The notes: generated from the letters alone by a model not told the origin. Positions 10,665 to 22,019 are shown, numbered from the stretch's first letter. The stretch is DNA of 64,000 bases from Aplectana chamaeleonis (GCA_029168955.1 JAPDOI010001326.1:124001-188000); one strand, 5' to 3'. A program made the numbers and translations.

Positions 10665-11729
10665 CACCGCTAGCCGGGTTTTCACATCTACTTCTTATAT
10701 AAAGGTATCGATAATGAACATTTTCCTTACTTTATGAATACTTCAGTCATATCTAATCGCCATTTTTCTTGCTAACAATTCCTCTTTTTTCATACTTCAT
10801 CATGTATGTTAATTTATAACTTATACTAGTAAAATTTTGTACTTCACAATACTATTCTATTTAACATTGCTCAAAGCCCTGACTTTTCTAACTGTCAATT
10901 CTCATCATGTCTAAGAAAATAGTTGACATTCTTATCTAACTTCGGTTCTAAACACATTGATCACGAAGCTTGTCTTCGTCCGTCACGAAATGTGACACGC
11001 ACCAGTGGTGAAGCATCTAGTTGATGCATTTTCTTCGTATTAATTCAATTTTTGTTTGCTCAATGTAACTATGGCTTTGCCCTCTCATTTGGAGCCGGTT
11101 GAAGTAGAGCTCATCGGGTTGTCACCATGTTGAAATCTACTTGTCGCGTGGGTTCCACCGTGGCTGACCGCTCCGCTGTTGCTCCTCCCGGACGTTTGTG
11201 AGCGGGTAGGGCTATACGTTTTAATTGTAAATTATCATACTTCTTTGTCAGTCAAGGATTATTGCACACACCGATGTTGAAGCATCTACATCTGGATGCA
11301 TTCTCTTCTTCTCCTCCCCATATGTATAATGTAACTAGTTTTTGTTTAAGCCTCTTCAATAATTGATATGATTTGCGATTCGTTATTATTTTCCGTCTCG
11401 TTATATATAAAGGATATTAATTGTAAGCCGGCAAATAGTTAACCCATTTCCTATGATCATGAATCATCTTTTTTTGTTAGCTCTTAAAATACAATTTTGG
11501 CAAACCAGCCTTAGTTCTCTTTTCAGGTACACTTTGGGATTTAGATGCAATCCCAGTCCAATTCCTTCACAGATTTATGGAGGGCCATACCTCTGAATAA
11601 AAATAGGGACTGGTACTGATGGGGTTATAAGCGGAAAATGTCAAGAGGGATCAGTTTTTCGCGCCACCCAGTACTAAGTCAAAACCTTGGGGACTGACAA
11701 CCCCGCCAGCAGCCCTGGCAAACCCGTAA
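10665..11729 (+). other. Penelope-like element 5' region, no gene seen
   Basis: AT-rich, about 1.07 kb between the left pseudo-LTR and the open frame. It has two GAAGCATCTA...GATGCATT blocks (about 11010-11035 and 11278-11303) and T-rich stretches. No reading frame of note. It probably contains the element's promoter and leader; a possible 3' splice site (TTACTTAG) lies near 11770. Confidence 0.4.
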
Positions 11730-14505
11730 GGGAGATTCCTCTCTGTAAGGGGTTTGGCCGCCCACTTACTTAGATTTTGGTCAAAAACTCAGGTTCCAAA
11801 TCAAGCAAAAAACTACTCTCTGTCTTCCTTCACCAAGTATAAGAATAGAGCTAACAAATATACCATAAAAGATTTTGGTAATGATCAAAAAGGTGAAAAA
11901 TGTTCGGCTAAATGCACTGTTTGTAGACTTACAAACTTTGATAACTATATTGATTCCACCGTTACAAAATTTTGTATTAATACATTCAAGACTAATGGCG
12001 CTAACTGTAGGTCTAGAAGTGTTATATATTGCTTACAATGCTCTAGTTGTAATTTACAATATGTTGGAATGACCACTAGGAGTTTGAAAGAGAGAGTAAT
12101 GGAACATCTACGCAACATTAACAACCACAAAATATTTACTCCATTATACACACATTATCATAAATGTAAATCCAACATAATTCTACACATTTTGGACTCT
12201 TGTCCAGAAAATACGGATAGAAACATTTTACTGGAGAAGGAAGAGTTTTGGATAAAACTTCTCATGACACCATACACTTTTGTACTTAATGATAATATTA
12301 AAGGATATGGAAATATCTCAGATATCAGTAATCCACTTATGCATAAAGTCAAACATCCATTCTTTGCACTCAAAATTACCAAGGAACGGAATAATAGAGG
12401 TAGGAGAAAAAAGATAAATAGATTGAATCCTTTGGATGTTCAAAATGTTATCGATTACATAGAGAAAGAAGGAAAAGATGGGTTGAATGCTATGAAAATA
12501 TATAGTTTGATAAAACACATGAATAAAAGAAAAATACGAAGGCTTATAGAACTATCACATTCGGATTCTTTCCTATCTAGTATCACCAACAAAACTAAGT
12601 GTCTGATTCTGTGCCTTCTTACTCATTTCCACTATCACTTGGAATGTAGCGAAAGACGTAAAAATGAACAAGAAGATTACTACTACTTGAAAATGAATTA
12701 TTTCAATAATGTTTCTGATCGGATTAATTTAAATAGGATTTTCAACAGCATAGATTTGCCTAACCTCGTTCCTAACACTGAAATAGAACGTTATAAAAAA
12801 GTAAGAGTGGTCCATATTTATGAGAATCCTGTATTTAGCATTGTTTTCAACTATAATAAAATGTTAAAAGCTTTGGATACAAGTAGCATCCAAGAAATAC
12901 TATCAGATGGGTGCATTTGTGAATATGGTCGGGATGAATATAAAGATTATATTGATCCCCATCATCAACACATCATAACAGGGAATATTGATATAATAAA
13001 AAATCCCATTCTCAAAGAAATTTTGGATAAAGGAACTAAATACAGAATAGAAAAGATGAATAACAGGAGTGAAATATCACAAACTTATTTCGACGCTACA
13101 GCGAAATTCATCAACTATATGAAAAATAAGTACAAGCTAGATGTTATTAAAATAAATAACTTGCAGTTGCACTTCAAAAAACAGTACAGAAAAAGACTCA
13201 AACCAATACTACAAGGGACTTCCTTCAGTAGGCAGTCTAATAGCCTGATACCTTATAAGAGTATAAAAGAATACCAGAAACACTTCATTTTGTGCCCTTT
13301 AGATAAAGCTAGCAATAATTATGGGATTATTTCTAAGAAATACTACACCATAACTCTCATGAAAGAACTTGGAATTAATATCATAAACGGTAATTTTGAA
13401 AGAGAACAAAACCATAATGACACATATAAGCTGATTCAAAATGCCAACAGGCAAACAACTATTTTAAAGCATAAGTTTTTCAATATTAAAGCAGGACTTA
13501 AATTTGACATAGATTGTGAGCTACCCATCATCTACGCTTTACCGAAATTGCATAAGGATCCCATAAAATTCAGATTCATTACGGGAGCAAGAAACAAGCA
13601 GCATGAAACCATTAGCAGTAGAACTACAAAAAATTTTCTCGTTTCTCAAGACACATTTTATAATTATACCAATGTGAGTTACCAAAGGAAGGACTCAAGA
13701 CCTATTGGTCTATCTCCAACATTAACATAGCAGCTCAATTATGTAGATTGAGTACCAATGGGGTTCAAGTTTATTCTGCTGATTTTACTGATATGTTCAC
13801 TAACCTTCCGCACAGTTTTATTCTGTATAACATGAAAGAATTTTTGAAAATTTGCTTCAAAAATGCTAATAAAAAATGGATAGTTACCAATGGATACAGA
13901 GTATTTTATCGAGATTCTGAGCTAGATAAAGGCGGTTACAGGTATTATACCATCACAGACTTGATATATCACGTTGACTATCTTTTACGCAACAGTTACT
14001 GTCGTTTCGGAGAACTTGTGCTTCAACAGATGAAAGCAGTTCCTCAGGGTGGTAACTTCAGCCCATTGTTAGCCGATATAACAGTTTCCATGTTGGAGTA
14101 TAGGTACGCTATTAGCGCGAAAATTGAAAATAACGTACTTTTCAAACCTTTTAGATATATGGATGACTTGCTTATAATCCATAATAAAGATGAAACATTT
14201 GTGGATAGTCAAATTTCACTAATATACAAGAATGTATTGGAGCTCAAAAAGACGCACAATAATCCCTATAAAAGCAGTTACTTAGACATTAGTATAGGAA
14301 TAATTAATAATAGAATGCACACAAAATTGTATAATAAGACAGATGATTTTAATTTCCAGAGTTAAAAGATTTCCTCATGCTCATTCTGACATCTCTATAA
14401 AAGTCAAAGCATCCACAATTTACACGGAGACCTTGAGATTAGCTAATATCTGTTCAAATTTAGATTCCTTCACGGAAAAACTCAAAGAAATGAAAAAGTT
14501 TTAAT
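11730..14505 (+). pseudogene. Penelope-like polyprotein, GIY-YIG then RT, frameshifted
   Basis: The first frame (open from 11730, no ATG, first possible start TTG 11754) has a Cys cluster (C50, C54, C57 counted from 11754), then a GIY-YIG-type endonuclease: VIYCLQC at 90-96, YVG at 103-105, R-x3-H-type helix ending EHL at 117-119, and a downstream acidic EKEEFW near 161-166. RT motifs follow: PLDKASNN about 513 and ALPKLHK about 593-599. A one-base shift near 13700 moves the frame to 13748-14365, with YSADFTDMFTNLPH, PQGGNFSPLLADI and YMDD (137-140 of that frame). A second shift (extra C near 14355) breaks the C-terminus; the homologous stretch of the left pseudo-LTR lacks it. Joined length would be about 920 codons. 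Reverse transcription plus endonuclease-primed insertion is the family role. This copy is not intact. Confidence 0.85.
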
Positions 14506-15062
14506 TGGAAACCAATATACATCTGAATTCGTAGAAGTAAATATAATAAAATGCATATATAAACAAAAAATGATAGCATATAAGTTCAACCTAAGAGATG
14601 ATAAGAAAAGTATAACACAATTGGTAAAAAGCATAACATGTTAAGTTTTCACTGTTGATAGGTCGGTGTTCGATACTGTCAAATAAGGACTGTGATCATA
14701 TGGACTTCATTCTGATATTGATAGTATACTATACCTTGTTGCCCTAATACCTCTCTCTAGCGTTTTTAACACTGCTTCACTCTGCTTGGCTCATGCTTTC
14801 GTATTCATCCTTCTTTTCATCGACAGTTCTGTTCCTCACTGAAGAGCCCCTGCAGAGCTGTTCGATAAAGTTCGTCTGAGGCCAGGGGCAAAACGAACTT
14901 TCTCAACTTCTCTTTCTTACCTTTCCTCTTTTGATTAACCTACCATGAATTATCTGAAGATGGGGTCTAATGTAATTATAAAGTTGGCGATCATGTAATT
15001 GTCCATACTTGATGTATATTCCTATACATATGAACTTTATATACGTATTAGTATAATTTATT
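14161..15062 (+). repeat. Right pseudo-LTR of the Penelope-like element
   Basis: Direct repeat of 9707-10607, containing the RT 3' end, 3' UTR and a mutated hammerhead core. It ends at …AATTTATT, after which the two flanks become unrelated. Confidence 0.85.
14834..14901 (+). ncRNA. Second hammerhead core, G12 mutated
   Basis: Same layout as 10379-10446: CCTCA 14834-14838, CTGAAGA 14839-14845, GCCCC 14846-14850, AAAGTTCGT 14867-14875, cleavage C 14876, TGAGG 14877-14881, GGGGC 14885-14889, then AAA instead of GAA (14890-14892) and ACGAACTTT 14893-14901. All three helices are preserved. The invariant G12 is A here, which should abolish self-cleavage of this copy. Confidence 0.65.
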
Positions 15063-15394
15063 CGGACCCTCTAGTAGAAGAAGCGAGAGCACGTTATCGA
15101 ATCTCACACGTGGGCTCTGTCAAATTCAGGGTACCCACACTTTTGCTATTTTTTGCGTTCCCTGGAGAAATCCTCGCGGCAATCTTCGTGGTCAAGTGCA
15201 GTTGAGAATTCTTCATCGAACTCTACTCTCCATTGATTTCCAAGAAAATCGAAAATCGATCGATTTTTGAGAAGGGTTGATAAAATGTGTACAGATATGT
15301 AGAAAGGAAATCTTCAGGAGCACATAAGTATGCTCCATGCCTGACGCCTTGACGATGTCTGGGAAGCGAAAAAAAGTGCGGAAAGAATCCAGCT

Positions 15395-15925
15395 GCAGTT
15401 TACCGCAATGTTCAAAGGAAATGGTGCGGTTGCGGTCGACACACTAAAACTACGGTAAAAATCTGGCGCTTTTCCAGATTTGGTCATCGATCGACACCAC
15501 AGCTGATTTTCACGGTGAGTAGCAGGTTTTCTTCTTTTTTTCGCGCTTGTTTGTGCTTCATTTTTGCTTGTGACTCTTATAATAATGCGAATAGGGGCTT
15601 TTCTTAGTGTGCGGGGGGAACTTGCCGTTTCTTATCGATTCTGAAGAAAAATTTTGAAAAAAGAGATCCTTAAAAGCTCGAAGAAACGGCTAATTCTTAT
15701 CACACACTAGGAAAAGGCCCTATCTGCAATATTTAAAGAGTCAGAAACAAAAATAAAGCAGAAACAAACAATAAAAAATAACAAAGAACGTAACTCACTC
15801 AGAGAATCAGCTGTGTTGTCGATCGATGACGAAATCTGACAAAGTGCCAGGTTTCCACCGTTGTTTTAGTGTGTCGACCGCAACCGCACCATGTCCTTTT
15901 AATATTGCGGTAAACTCTATTTTGA
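15395..15925. mobile_element. Large palindromic MITE
   Basis: Arms of about 240 bp: AGTTTACCGCAATGTTCAAAGG at the left and its diverged inverse at the right. Both arms carry GGTGCGGTTGCGGTCGACAC and GATCGATCGAC-like blocks. Confidence 0.7.
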
Positions 15926-16339
15926 ACAGTGACCAGGACCAAAAATGGATTTCGGCTTTTTCCCCTCCGCTTCTATCAATAGAGGGTCCAAGGGCATCAG
16001 CTATAATACGTTTTCAAGCAAACAGCCTCTGCTTCCAAACGACCCCAAAGAATTTGTTCTCCATGGTCACATGCATGAAGGAGGAACAATTACCGAAGCC
16101 GACTTAGCGACGGTTCTACTGTGAAAAGTCTGGGACCCTTCAAGCTCTCGCTCAGATATGTGCGTCCCGTTTGAGGCTGATTGGGAGCATGTATGTTATG
16201 ACACAGCCTTCAATAGTGGACGCAAAGTATCAGTATAATCCATGCCGACTTTATGGGACCGCAATCCATAGCAGTCACATTATTTCTCGCAAAAAGCTTG
16301 GAAATGAAGATGAGAACAAAAGGTGGGGAACGCACTTAA

Positions 16340-16794
16340 AGGAAGTGTTCACGATAAATCCTGGATGTTCAACCTCTTACAGATTATGACAGGGCAAGAG
16401 CTCACTGTGACAGCAGCGTCAGGAGGAACAGAAAAAGACGAGAAAGCACTTTTTTCCGCCTAAGCAGAACCTCTTGTGTGACGTCCTATTTTTGAGAATG
16501 GAAGGATTGACCGATGTGAAGGAATGAAGCCTTTCCATGTGATAACGTGATCCACCTTATCCACTGCTACTTCTCGAAGCCATTACTTTTGCTGACCGGC
16601 TGTTTACGTGTTCAAGCCTTTTCAGAAAGGATCAGTTTGAGAGGCGGTTTGGCCCAATGGATTGACTGGCCCACGCGATTTTCACCCACTTCCCGATGGT
16701 TTTTCGTGATTTTCTCTTCACTGTTTTCATCGGTAGGTCCCAAAGCTCACGTAACAGAAAAAAACTAGAGATTTCCCCATCGTGAACACTGCCT
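16340..16794 (+). mobile_element. TTAA MITE
   Basis: AGGAAGTGTTCACGATAAA ... CATCGTGAACACTGCCT with TTAA on both sides (16336-16339, 16795-16798). Confidence 0.7.
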
Positions 16795-16814
16795 TTAAGA
16801 CCTAGTTGGAAATA

Positions 16815-17453
16815 CTAGAAAACTCCACACGGCTTGTTAAAATAGTATTGTGGGCTCAATGCGAAAAAATTATGACATTGAACTGTAATGGTTGACGACG
16901 GAAATATCTTGGATGCAGTGGTAGGACAGAGGTGTAGATGAGCAAGAAGGGCGACCACATTGCAGTGGCTCTTGAGGGAATGCCGACGTCTGATGCGAAA
17001 CCAAAAACTAGAACGAGGACAATTCTTATGGGATACTGATGTCAAAAAACGGCAAAGAGAAGAAATGTAAACACGCAAGTGCGTGATCCGCGAAAGAAAA
17101 CTGTTCACTGACGTCGAAGGAAATGCAAAAAGCAAACGAATGGGCGTTTCGGTAAAGGGGGCGCACAAAATACGAGCAACTCCGCGAGTAAAGAGATTCA
17201 ACCCGGGCGTCGGTTGGCCCGGAAGTGGCTCAGCGGCGATCGGAGGATTGTGAATTGAGCTGGGATGAACGAAACGATCGATGCCCGCTTTTTCCAACAA
17301 TTCAAACACAATGACGTGGCGCTGAGAAATTGTTCGCTCGAGCGGCCATTGGGAACAATGCGGCAAGGAGGTGTAAAGAGAATGTTTTGGCAAGATCCCG
17401 TTTAGATCGTTGGAAGATCTGTGGAGTACAGTGCCTTTCAAAGTTACGGACAC
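16815..17453 (-). other. 212-codon open frame, unrecognised
   Basis: Long minus-strand frame with no conserved motif that I can name. The plus strand also has long partial frames (RKLFTDVEGNAKSKR...). Its N-terminus reads through a MITE-like end (CTTTGAAAGGCACTG). More likely a decayed repeat than a gene. Confidence 0.25.
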
Positions 17454-17719
17454 GAAAAAAAATCTTGAATCTAGTCATTCATGTTTTTCATTGAGCTGCT
17501 TTCGCAACCTTTTAGGACTGAGTAAATTTAATTTTATCAATTTTTTCAGTACTCCTCTCTATTGACAAACGAAAGAAATTTTCTGATTCTCAAATTGTAG
17601 TACAAACAAAAATCTATTCTATCAACATCTTCGCGACTATACAGTGCGTTTCATTGAATACTTCCACCCTGTTTTCCCAAGAAAAAGTACGCCCATGTCT
17701 CAGCGGAAACAACATCTTA

Positions 17720-18588
17720 TGTTGTAACATAAGTCATGGAAGATTTATTTTTATTTATTTTTTATCTTTATTTCTTCACACATTCAATCCACAATATAAT
17801 CACCATCACTATCTACAACCTTACTCCATCTAATAGGGAATTCACTGATACCCTTTTCCCAGAAACCGGGAGTCTGTGCATCGAAGAAGTCAGCGACTGC
17901 CAAAAATACATCATCAAGTTTAGAATATTCTTCTCCTCCGTTCCAACAGGAAGGACTTTCTGGAGGATGTGGTGACTGGAGATGAGAGTTGGATACTATA
18001 CGACGCGGGCGCACGCGGAAGCTTCTGGCTTCGTCGAGGAGAACAGCCGCCAACTCAGTCAAAACCGGACCTTCATCCCAAGAAGGTTTTGCTTTGTTGC
18101 TTCTGGGATTCCCGCGGTATGCTTTTCTATGAGCTACTACCTGAAGGTCAGACAATTACCGCAACAGTCTACAGTGAGCAACTTCAAAAGTTTAAGGAAG
18201 CAATAGGAGAAGGTACACCTGCTGCATGCTAACGCTCGACCGCACATCTCTCATGTCAAGCGGGACAAACTAACGGAGCTCGCCTGGGATACGGTCTCTC
18301 ACCCACCCTATTCTCCTGCTCTAGCTCCCTCTGACTATAATTTGTTCCGCCCTCTCAAATCGCTCCTAGCTAAGAAAAAATGTTCTAAATTTGATGATGT
18401 ATTTCTGGCAGTCGTTGACTTCTTCGATGCACAGACTCCTGGGTTCTGGGAAAAGGGAATCAGCGACTTGCCTATGAGATAGAGTAAGGTTGTAGATAGT
18501 TATGGTGATTATATTGTGGATTGAATGTGTGAAGCAGTAAAGATAAAAAAAAATAAAAAAAATATCTTACAAGACATATGTTACAACC
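17720..18588 (+). mobile_element. Mariner element with inverted duplication of its 3' end
   Basis: Ends GTTGTAACAT... and its inverse are flanked by TA (17718-17719, 18589-18590), as in Tc1/mariner elements. The left 210 bp (17720-about 17930) are the reverse complement of the right 210 bp (about 18380-18588), including the last codons of the transposase. The left inverted repeat and 5' coding part have thus been replaced by a second copy of the right end, giving a foldback derivative. It sits next to the GTAAGT donor of the short-intron gene at 18.6 kb. Confidence 0.75.
17962..18525 (+). pseudogene. Mariner transposase fragment
   Basis: Plus-strand reading with frameshifts: VTGDESWILYD near the start (the catalytic D of the DD34D triad region), PKKVLLCCFWD, ELLPEGQTITA, then in other frames NARPHISHVKRDKL, HPPYSPALAPSDYNLF, KFDDVF, FFDAQTPGFWEKGI. 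This is the C-terminal half of a mariner DD34D transposase; the N-terminal HTH half is absent. The family role is cut-and-paste transposition at TA. A second, inverted copy of its last about 50 codons lies at 17784-17930 on the minus strand. Not functional. Confidence 0.8.
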
Positions 18589-18618
18589 TAAGCGTCGTAC
18601 GCGCTGAAAACCACTTAC

Positions 18619-18907
18619 CGTTTCTCCTGCTCAAACGCTTGCTTTCGCTTTTCTGAGAACGTAGGGGACGTTTCTCGGATCAAAAACGTACCGTTGCGAA
18701 TATACAGGAAGTCGAATGCATGGCAATCTGTCAAAAAGAGCCGGCCCTTTTTCGGCCAGTTATCACAATTTGCCCATCGCCACCCCATGCTGTTGAAAAT
18801 TCTTTGCGATCTAGTGCAACTGTTGAAAAATCAATTGGCGCGAGTTCGAACGCCACCGCTGACTAGTTTCAACTTTGCGTTTCTTCACTAATGGCGGTTT
18901 TCGCCAT
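18619..18907 (-). CDS. Start of a short-intron host gene (unknown product)
   Basis: Four minus-strand exons separated by introns of 39, 39 and 54 nt: 18907-18874 (context AAAATGGCG), 18819-18767, 18727-18692 and 18652-18619. Acceptors are TTTTTCAACAG, TTTTTGACAG and GTTCTCAG; donors are GTTGAA (alternative GTGAAG), GTGATA, GTACGT and GTAAGT. Phase is consistent from the ATG and reads MAKTAISEETQ, then ALDRKEFSTAWGGDGQI, IAMHSTSCIFAT and KSESKRLSRRN. A second frame is also open through the last three exons (CHAFDFLYIRN, KRKQAFEQEK), so the frame is not certain if the ATG is not the true start. The gene continues leftward, and a mariner copy sits immediately after the last donor, apparently inside the next intron. 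No family recognised. Confidence 0.5.
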
Positions 18908-18994
18908 TTTCAATCACTAAAGGATTACGAAAAAAACCGAATATGGTTTTCCGTGAATACTATACCTTCAACTAGAATGAATCAAGAGATCTAA

Positions 18995-19170
18995 CCCACA
19001 GTCGAGATGAATCAAAGTGTCGGTTGTTGCTCTTTTAGCGCAATCCGCGCAGAAGTTGGCGCAAACTTGGTGCACGTAGCATATGTTACGTATGCCAAGT
19101 TTGCGTCGACGTGCTCGAGTCGCGCCGTGGGAACCACAACCGACACTGCTATCCATATTGACTACCTAAT
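18995..19170. mobile_element. Small palindrome
   Basis: GTGTCGGTTGTTG ... GCGCAAACTTGG / CCAAGTTTGCG ... CCACAACCGACAC. Confidence 0.55.
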
Positions 19171-19374
19171 CTTGCGAGCCACCCTCTGTGACCGCATATT
19201 TCTGCGTTGCCCCATAAAATCTTTGCTCCATAAAGACGTCATCATTTGTTATAGGCTTTCGTAGTGCATCGGACTGGAGTAGTCTCAATGGTAAAGAAGG
19301 GCAAAAATAGAATAGCGAAGGTGAGAGCAGCATGTCCGTGATGCACCACGTAAACCTGGCTTCAGGAGGAGTGC

Positions 19375-19590
19375 ATGCACATACTCTCCTTATCGGAGCG
19401 ATATTCCGCCCCGCAATTGCGTACAGCTGCTGTTGCAGTACGCAGCACGGTGATAATCGTGTTGTGGTTCCCGGCGCGATTACCCTTTATCCCAAAACGA
19501 TCACTATTTTTGCTGCGTGATGCGACAGCGGCTGTCCGCAAATGTGGATCGAAATTTCGTTCCGATAAGGACAGCTCGTATTGTTGAATC
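19375..19590. mobile_element. Small palindrome
   Basis: CTCCTTATCGGA-CGA-ATT, ACAGC-GCTGT-GCA, ACGCAGCA in the left arm recur inverted on the right (19500-19580). Confidence 0.5.
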
Positions 19591-19884
19591 TGGGAGAGTG
19601 CCGAGGAAAAGGAACACAACAATAAGCGAGAAGCAGTTTAAAGTTCCAAACAAAATGGAATGAAGGTCAAATCGAATGAACGGTAAACATCTAAAAATGA
19701 GTGTGTGTATGTGGACAACGAGAAAGTTCAAAATGCAGCGTTTGTGATAATCATCCTCGGTGATTTCCGCAGTAAAATGATAGGCGAGAAGGATTCTAGG
19801 CTCCAGATGTCGAAAGAACGGAAGAAAACGAGCCAGGAACGGCAAATTAGCGGTTGCAAACAAGCGTTTTGAAACAAAAACAAC

Positions 19885-20165
19885 AACTTTTCGGATATCC
19901 GACCGAATATCCGAGATTCGGATAATCCGATATCCGAAAATTCGAAAACATGCATTATCTGAATCGAACCAATATCCGAGAAGTTTGAAATCGGCTCTAT
20001 CTGAATCGAACCATTATCCGAAGGGTCGAAAGTTCGGATAAAATCGGATAAAATTCGTATAAAACCGGATAAAATCGGATAAACTTCGGGTAAAATTTCG
20101 GATAAAATCGGATAATTTTCGGATAAAATCAGATAATTTTTGGATAAAGTGGGATAAAATTGCAC
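19885..20165 (+). repeat. GGATAA/TATCCG-rich short repeat tract
   Basis: Dense CGGATAAAATCGGATAA and ATATCCGA motifs. A second tract at 20575-20720 shares GCATTATCTGAATCGA-CCATTATCCG with it in the same orientation. Confidence 0.65.
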
Positions 20166-20574
20166 TAGGCCACGCCCATTTTCCCTACCTCCTATTTAGT
20201 ACATCAACCCAGGATTTTCCTCCTTCCGAAATCGTAAGTCATTGCGGCGCCGAAAAATGGGCGTGGTCAAGTGAGATGACCAAGTGGCTAGTTATTCAGT
20301 GTAGAAGTTTTTTGTATAGTCGCTTTGCATACTTTTTACTAGCTAGTTGTCCTGCAAAACCTGTGTATGAATAATACTGTGCCTCCCAACGACGATAGAG
20401 TAATTGAAGATTTGTTTTCATCTTTTTATTAATATGCATATATGAAGCTTGAAGTTTGAATGTGAGCATGCTGCAAATGCAATGAGGTACTACTGTTTGC
20501 TCAATTATGGAGGTTTTCAAGGGCTTACCTTGAGTTCCTGATTTATTTTTCACCGCTTTGCCTCAACTTTGTTC

Positions 20575-20720
20575 CAAAAATATCCGAAGTTATCCGAAAT
20601 TATCCGACCGGATATCCGTATCCGAATCATTGGAAAATGGCATTATCTGAATCGATCCATTATCCGGAAAATTCAAAATCGGCATTATCCGAATCGATCC
20701 ATTATCCGGAAAATTACCTT
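20575..20720 (+). repeat. TATCCG-rich tract, second copy
   Basis: Two near-identical sub-units GGCATTATC(T/C)GAATCGATCC. Related to the tract at 19885-20165. Confidence 0.6.
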
Positions 20721-21240
20721 CGGGTAACAAGTATACCCCGTGCTTCTTTTCCGCCCTCCCCCCCCGGTGTGAAGAAATGAACACTCAGATTGCAGGAATG
20801 ATCAAGTCAAGGAAGTGCTGATAAGTGAGCCGATCACTTGATTGCACTGATATGTAGGCGTCATCGTTCATAGCGGTCAATTCCTTCACGCTCGAAAATC
20901 AACGTTTAGCATGCCTTGCTATTTAGGGCACCATAACTTCCTCAAACCGTGGAGATGTTGGAAGTGAAATATATCGTGGACACTGCTTTTAGATTTGGCA
21001 AGCTCCACAACTTGTAAGATAGTCATCGAGGAAGGAGGGAATGCTGATACTGAATGAATGCCGTTAACGTAATATATGAGTTTTTAATGGCAAGTGATTG
21101 CAGTGTGACTCAGCAATTGTGGTACCGCCAATTCATATGAAAAAAGCACAAACAAACGATTATGCATAGTATGACGTATGAGCAATAAAATTCGAAGAAA
21201 AGGAGCCGAAGCAAATAAATGCTTCGCCAAATGTACTCAC

Positions 21241-21373
21241 CGGTTGCGGTTCATTGATGTCTGCAGGGAAGACGCTCATATTTGCCTCTGATTCTGAAAA
21301 AAAAAATTTGATTTTTTACCTGCTAAATTCAAACCACTATGCGACGTGGTCCTGGAAGCAAAACGCTGGACTT
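21241..21373 (-). CDS. Candidate pair of host exons
   Basis: Exon 21293-21241 is boun by acceptor TTTTTTTTTTCAG and donor GTGAGT and reads SEANMSVFPADINEPQP in its only open frame. The exon just upstream, 21373-21320 (VQRFASRTTSHSGLNLA), has acceptor CTTTCTCCAG and donor GTAAAA and joins in phase, but the intron would be only 26 nt, shorter than usual nematode introns. A weaker alternative donor (GTGGTT) would give a 44-nt intron, also in phase. It may belong to the same gene as the candidate exons at 25.3-26.0 kb, since the phases can be joined. Product unknown. Confidence 0.4.
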
Positions 21374-22019
21374 CTGGAGAAAGACTTCACGGGAAATAAA
21401 TCTTCACCAGATGTCGGGAAACATATGGCGACGATCTGTCACGAATCATGTGTCACCGCTGCATATGCATGAAGTGAGAACATGGAGTCGTTTCACTTTG
21501 AAATAAAATGTAAATGAGGAGGAGTACGAGGTGGGAGGTTCTTGAAATAGAAAACAAAAAAAGGGATCTTCTTGTGTACGATGAGACAATTCAAGACACG
21601 TATTTCGTACTTTTTTTTCGCAAATAAAGAACGGAGAGTTGACGCGCAATTTCTCCCTGTTTTAAAATAACATCTTTTCGAAACCGATCTTGAGATTAAG
21701 AAAATGCCAACTAAGCCTCTCCATAGGAAGCTGGTTTCAAACTAATCATGAAGGATTGAGAAAATAACTTTATGATCTTTTATCTATAATCAAATTGTAG
21801 GAGAGAAGGAAAACTTTCTTGAGTGGCAACTGGATTAGCCTAGAATCCGTGTTGTGGTACAGTTTTTTTTCTAAACTACTGATCATTTTCCTGGACTTTC
21901 GAATTTTTGGTGAAATGTGCAGTCTATACGGCGACGGGAAAATGCGGTATTGACCCTCGCGTACTTCCACGTATTTCCACATAACTGGAAACGGATCTAA
22001 TTTTCGTGTTCAGGGACTC

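Larger units (their letters stand above)
9707..15062 (+). mobile_element. Penelope-like retroelement with N-terminal GIY-YIG and two pseudo-LTRs
   Basis: The 901-bp segment 9707-10607 (RT 3' end, 3' UTR and ribozyme) is repeated directly at 14161-15062 with few changes, so the insertion reads pseudo-LTR, 5' region, ORF, pseudo-LTR. That is the known architecture of Penelope-like elements. Both copies end at the same base (…AATTTATT). The left pseudo-LTR starts abruptly inside the RT YMDD region, directly after the end of a MITE (…ATCGTGGACACTG at 9686-9698). The domain order in the ORF (endonuclease first, RT second) is the permuted order described for the Chlamys/Naiad groups. No clear target duplication was found. 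Confidence 0.85.

Noticed and set aside
16815..17453. 212-codon minus ORF as a host gene
   Set aside because: It starts through a MITE-like end, has no recognisable domain, and the opposite strand is also largely open.
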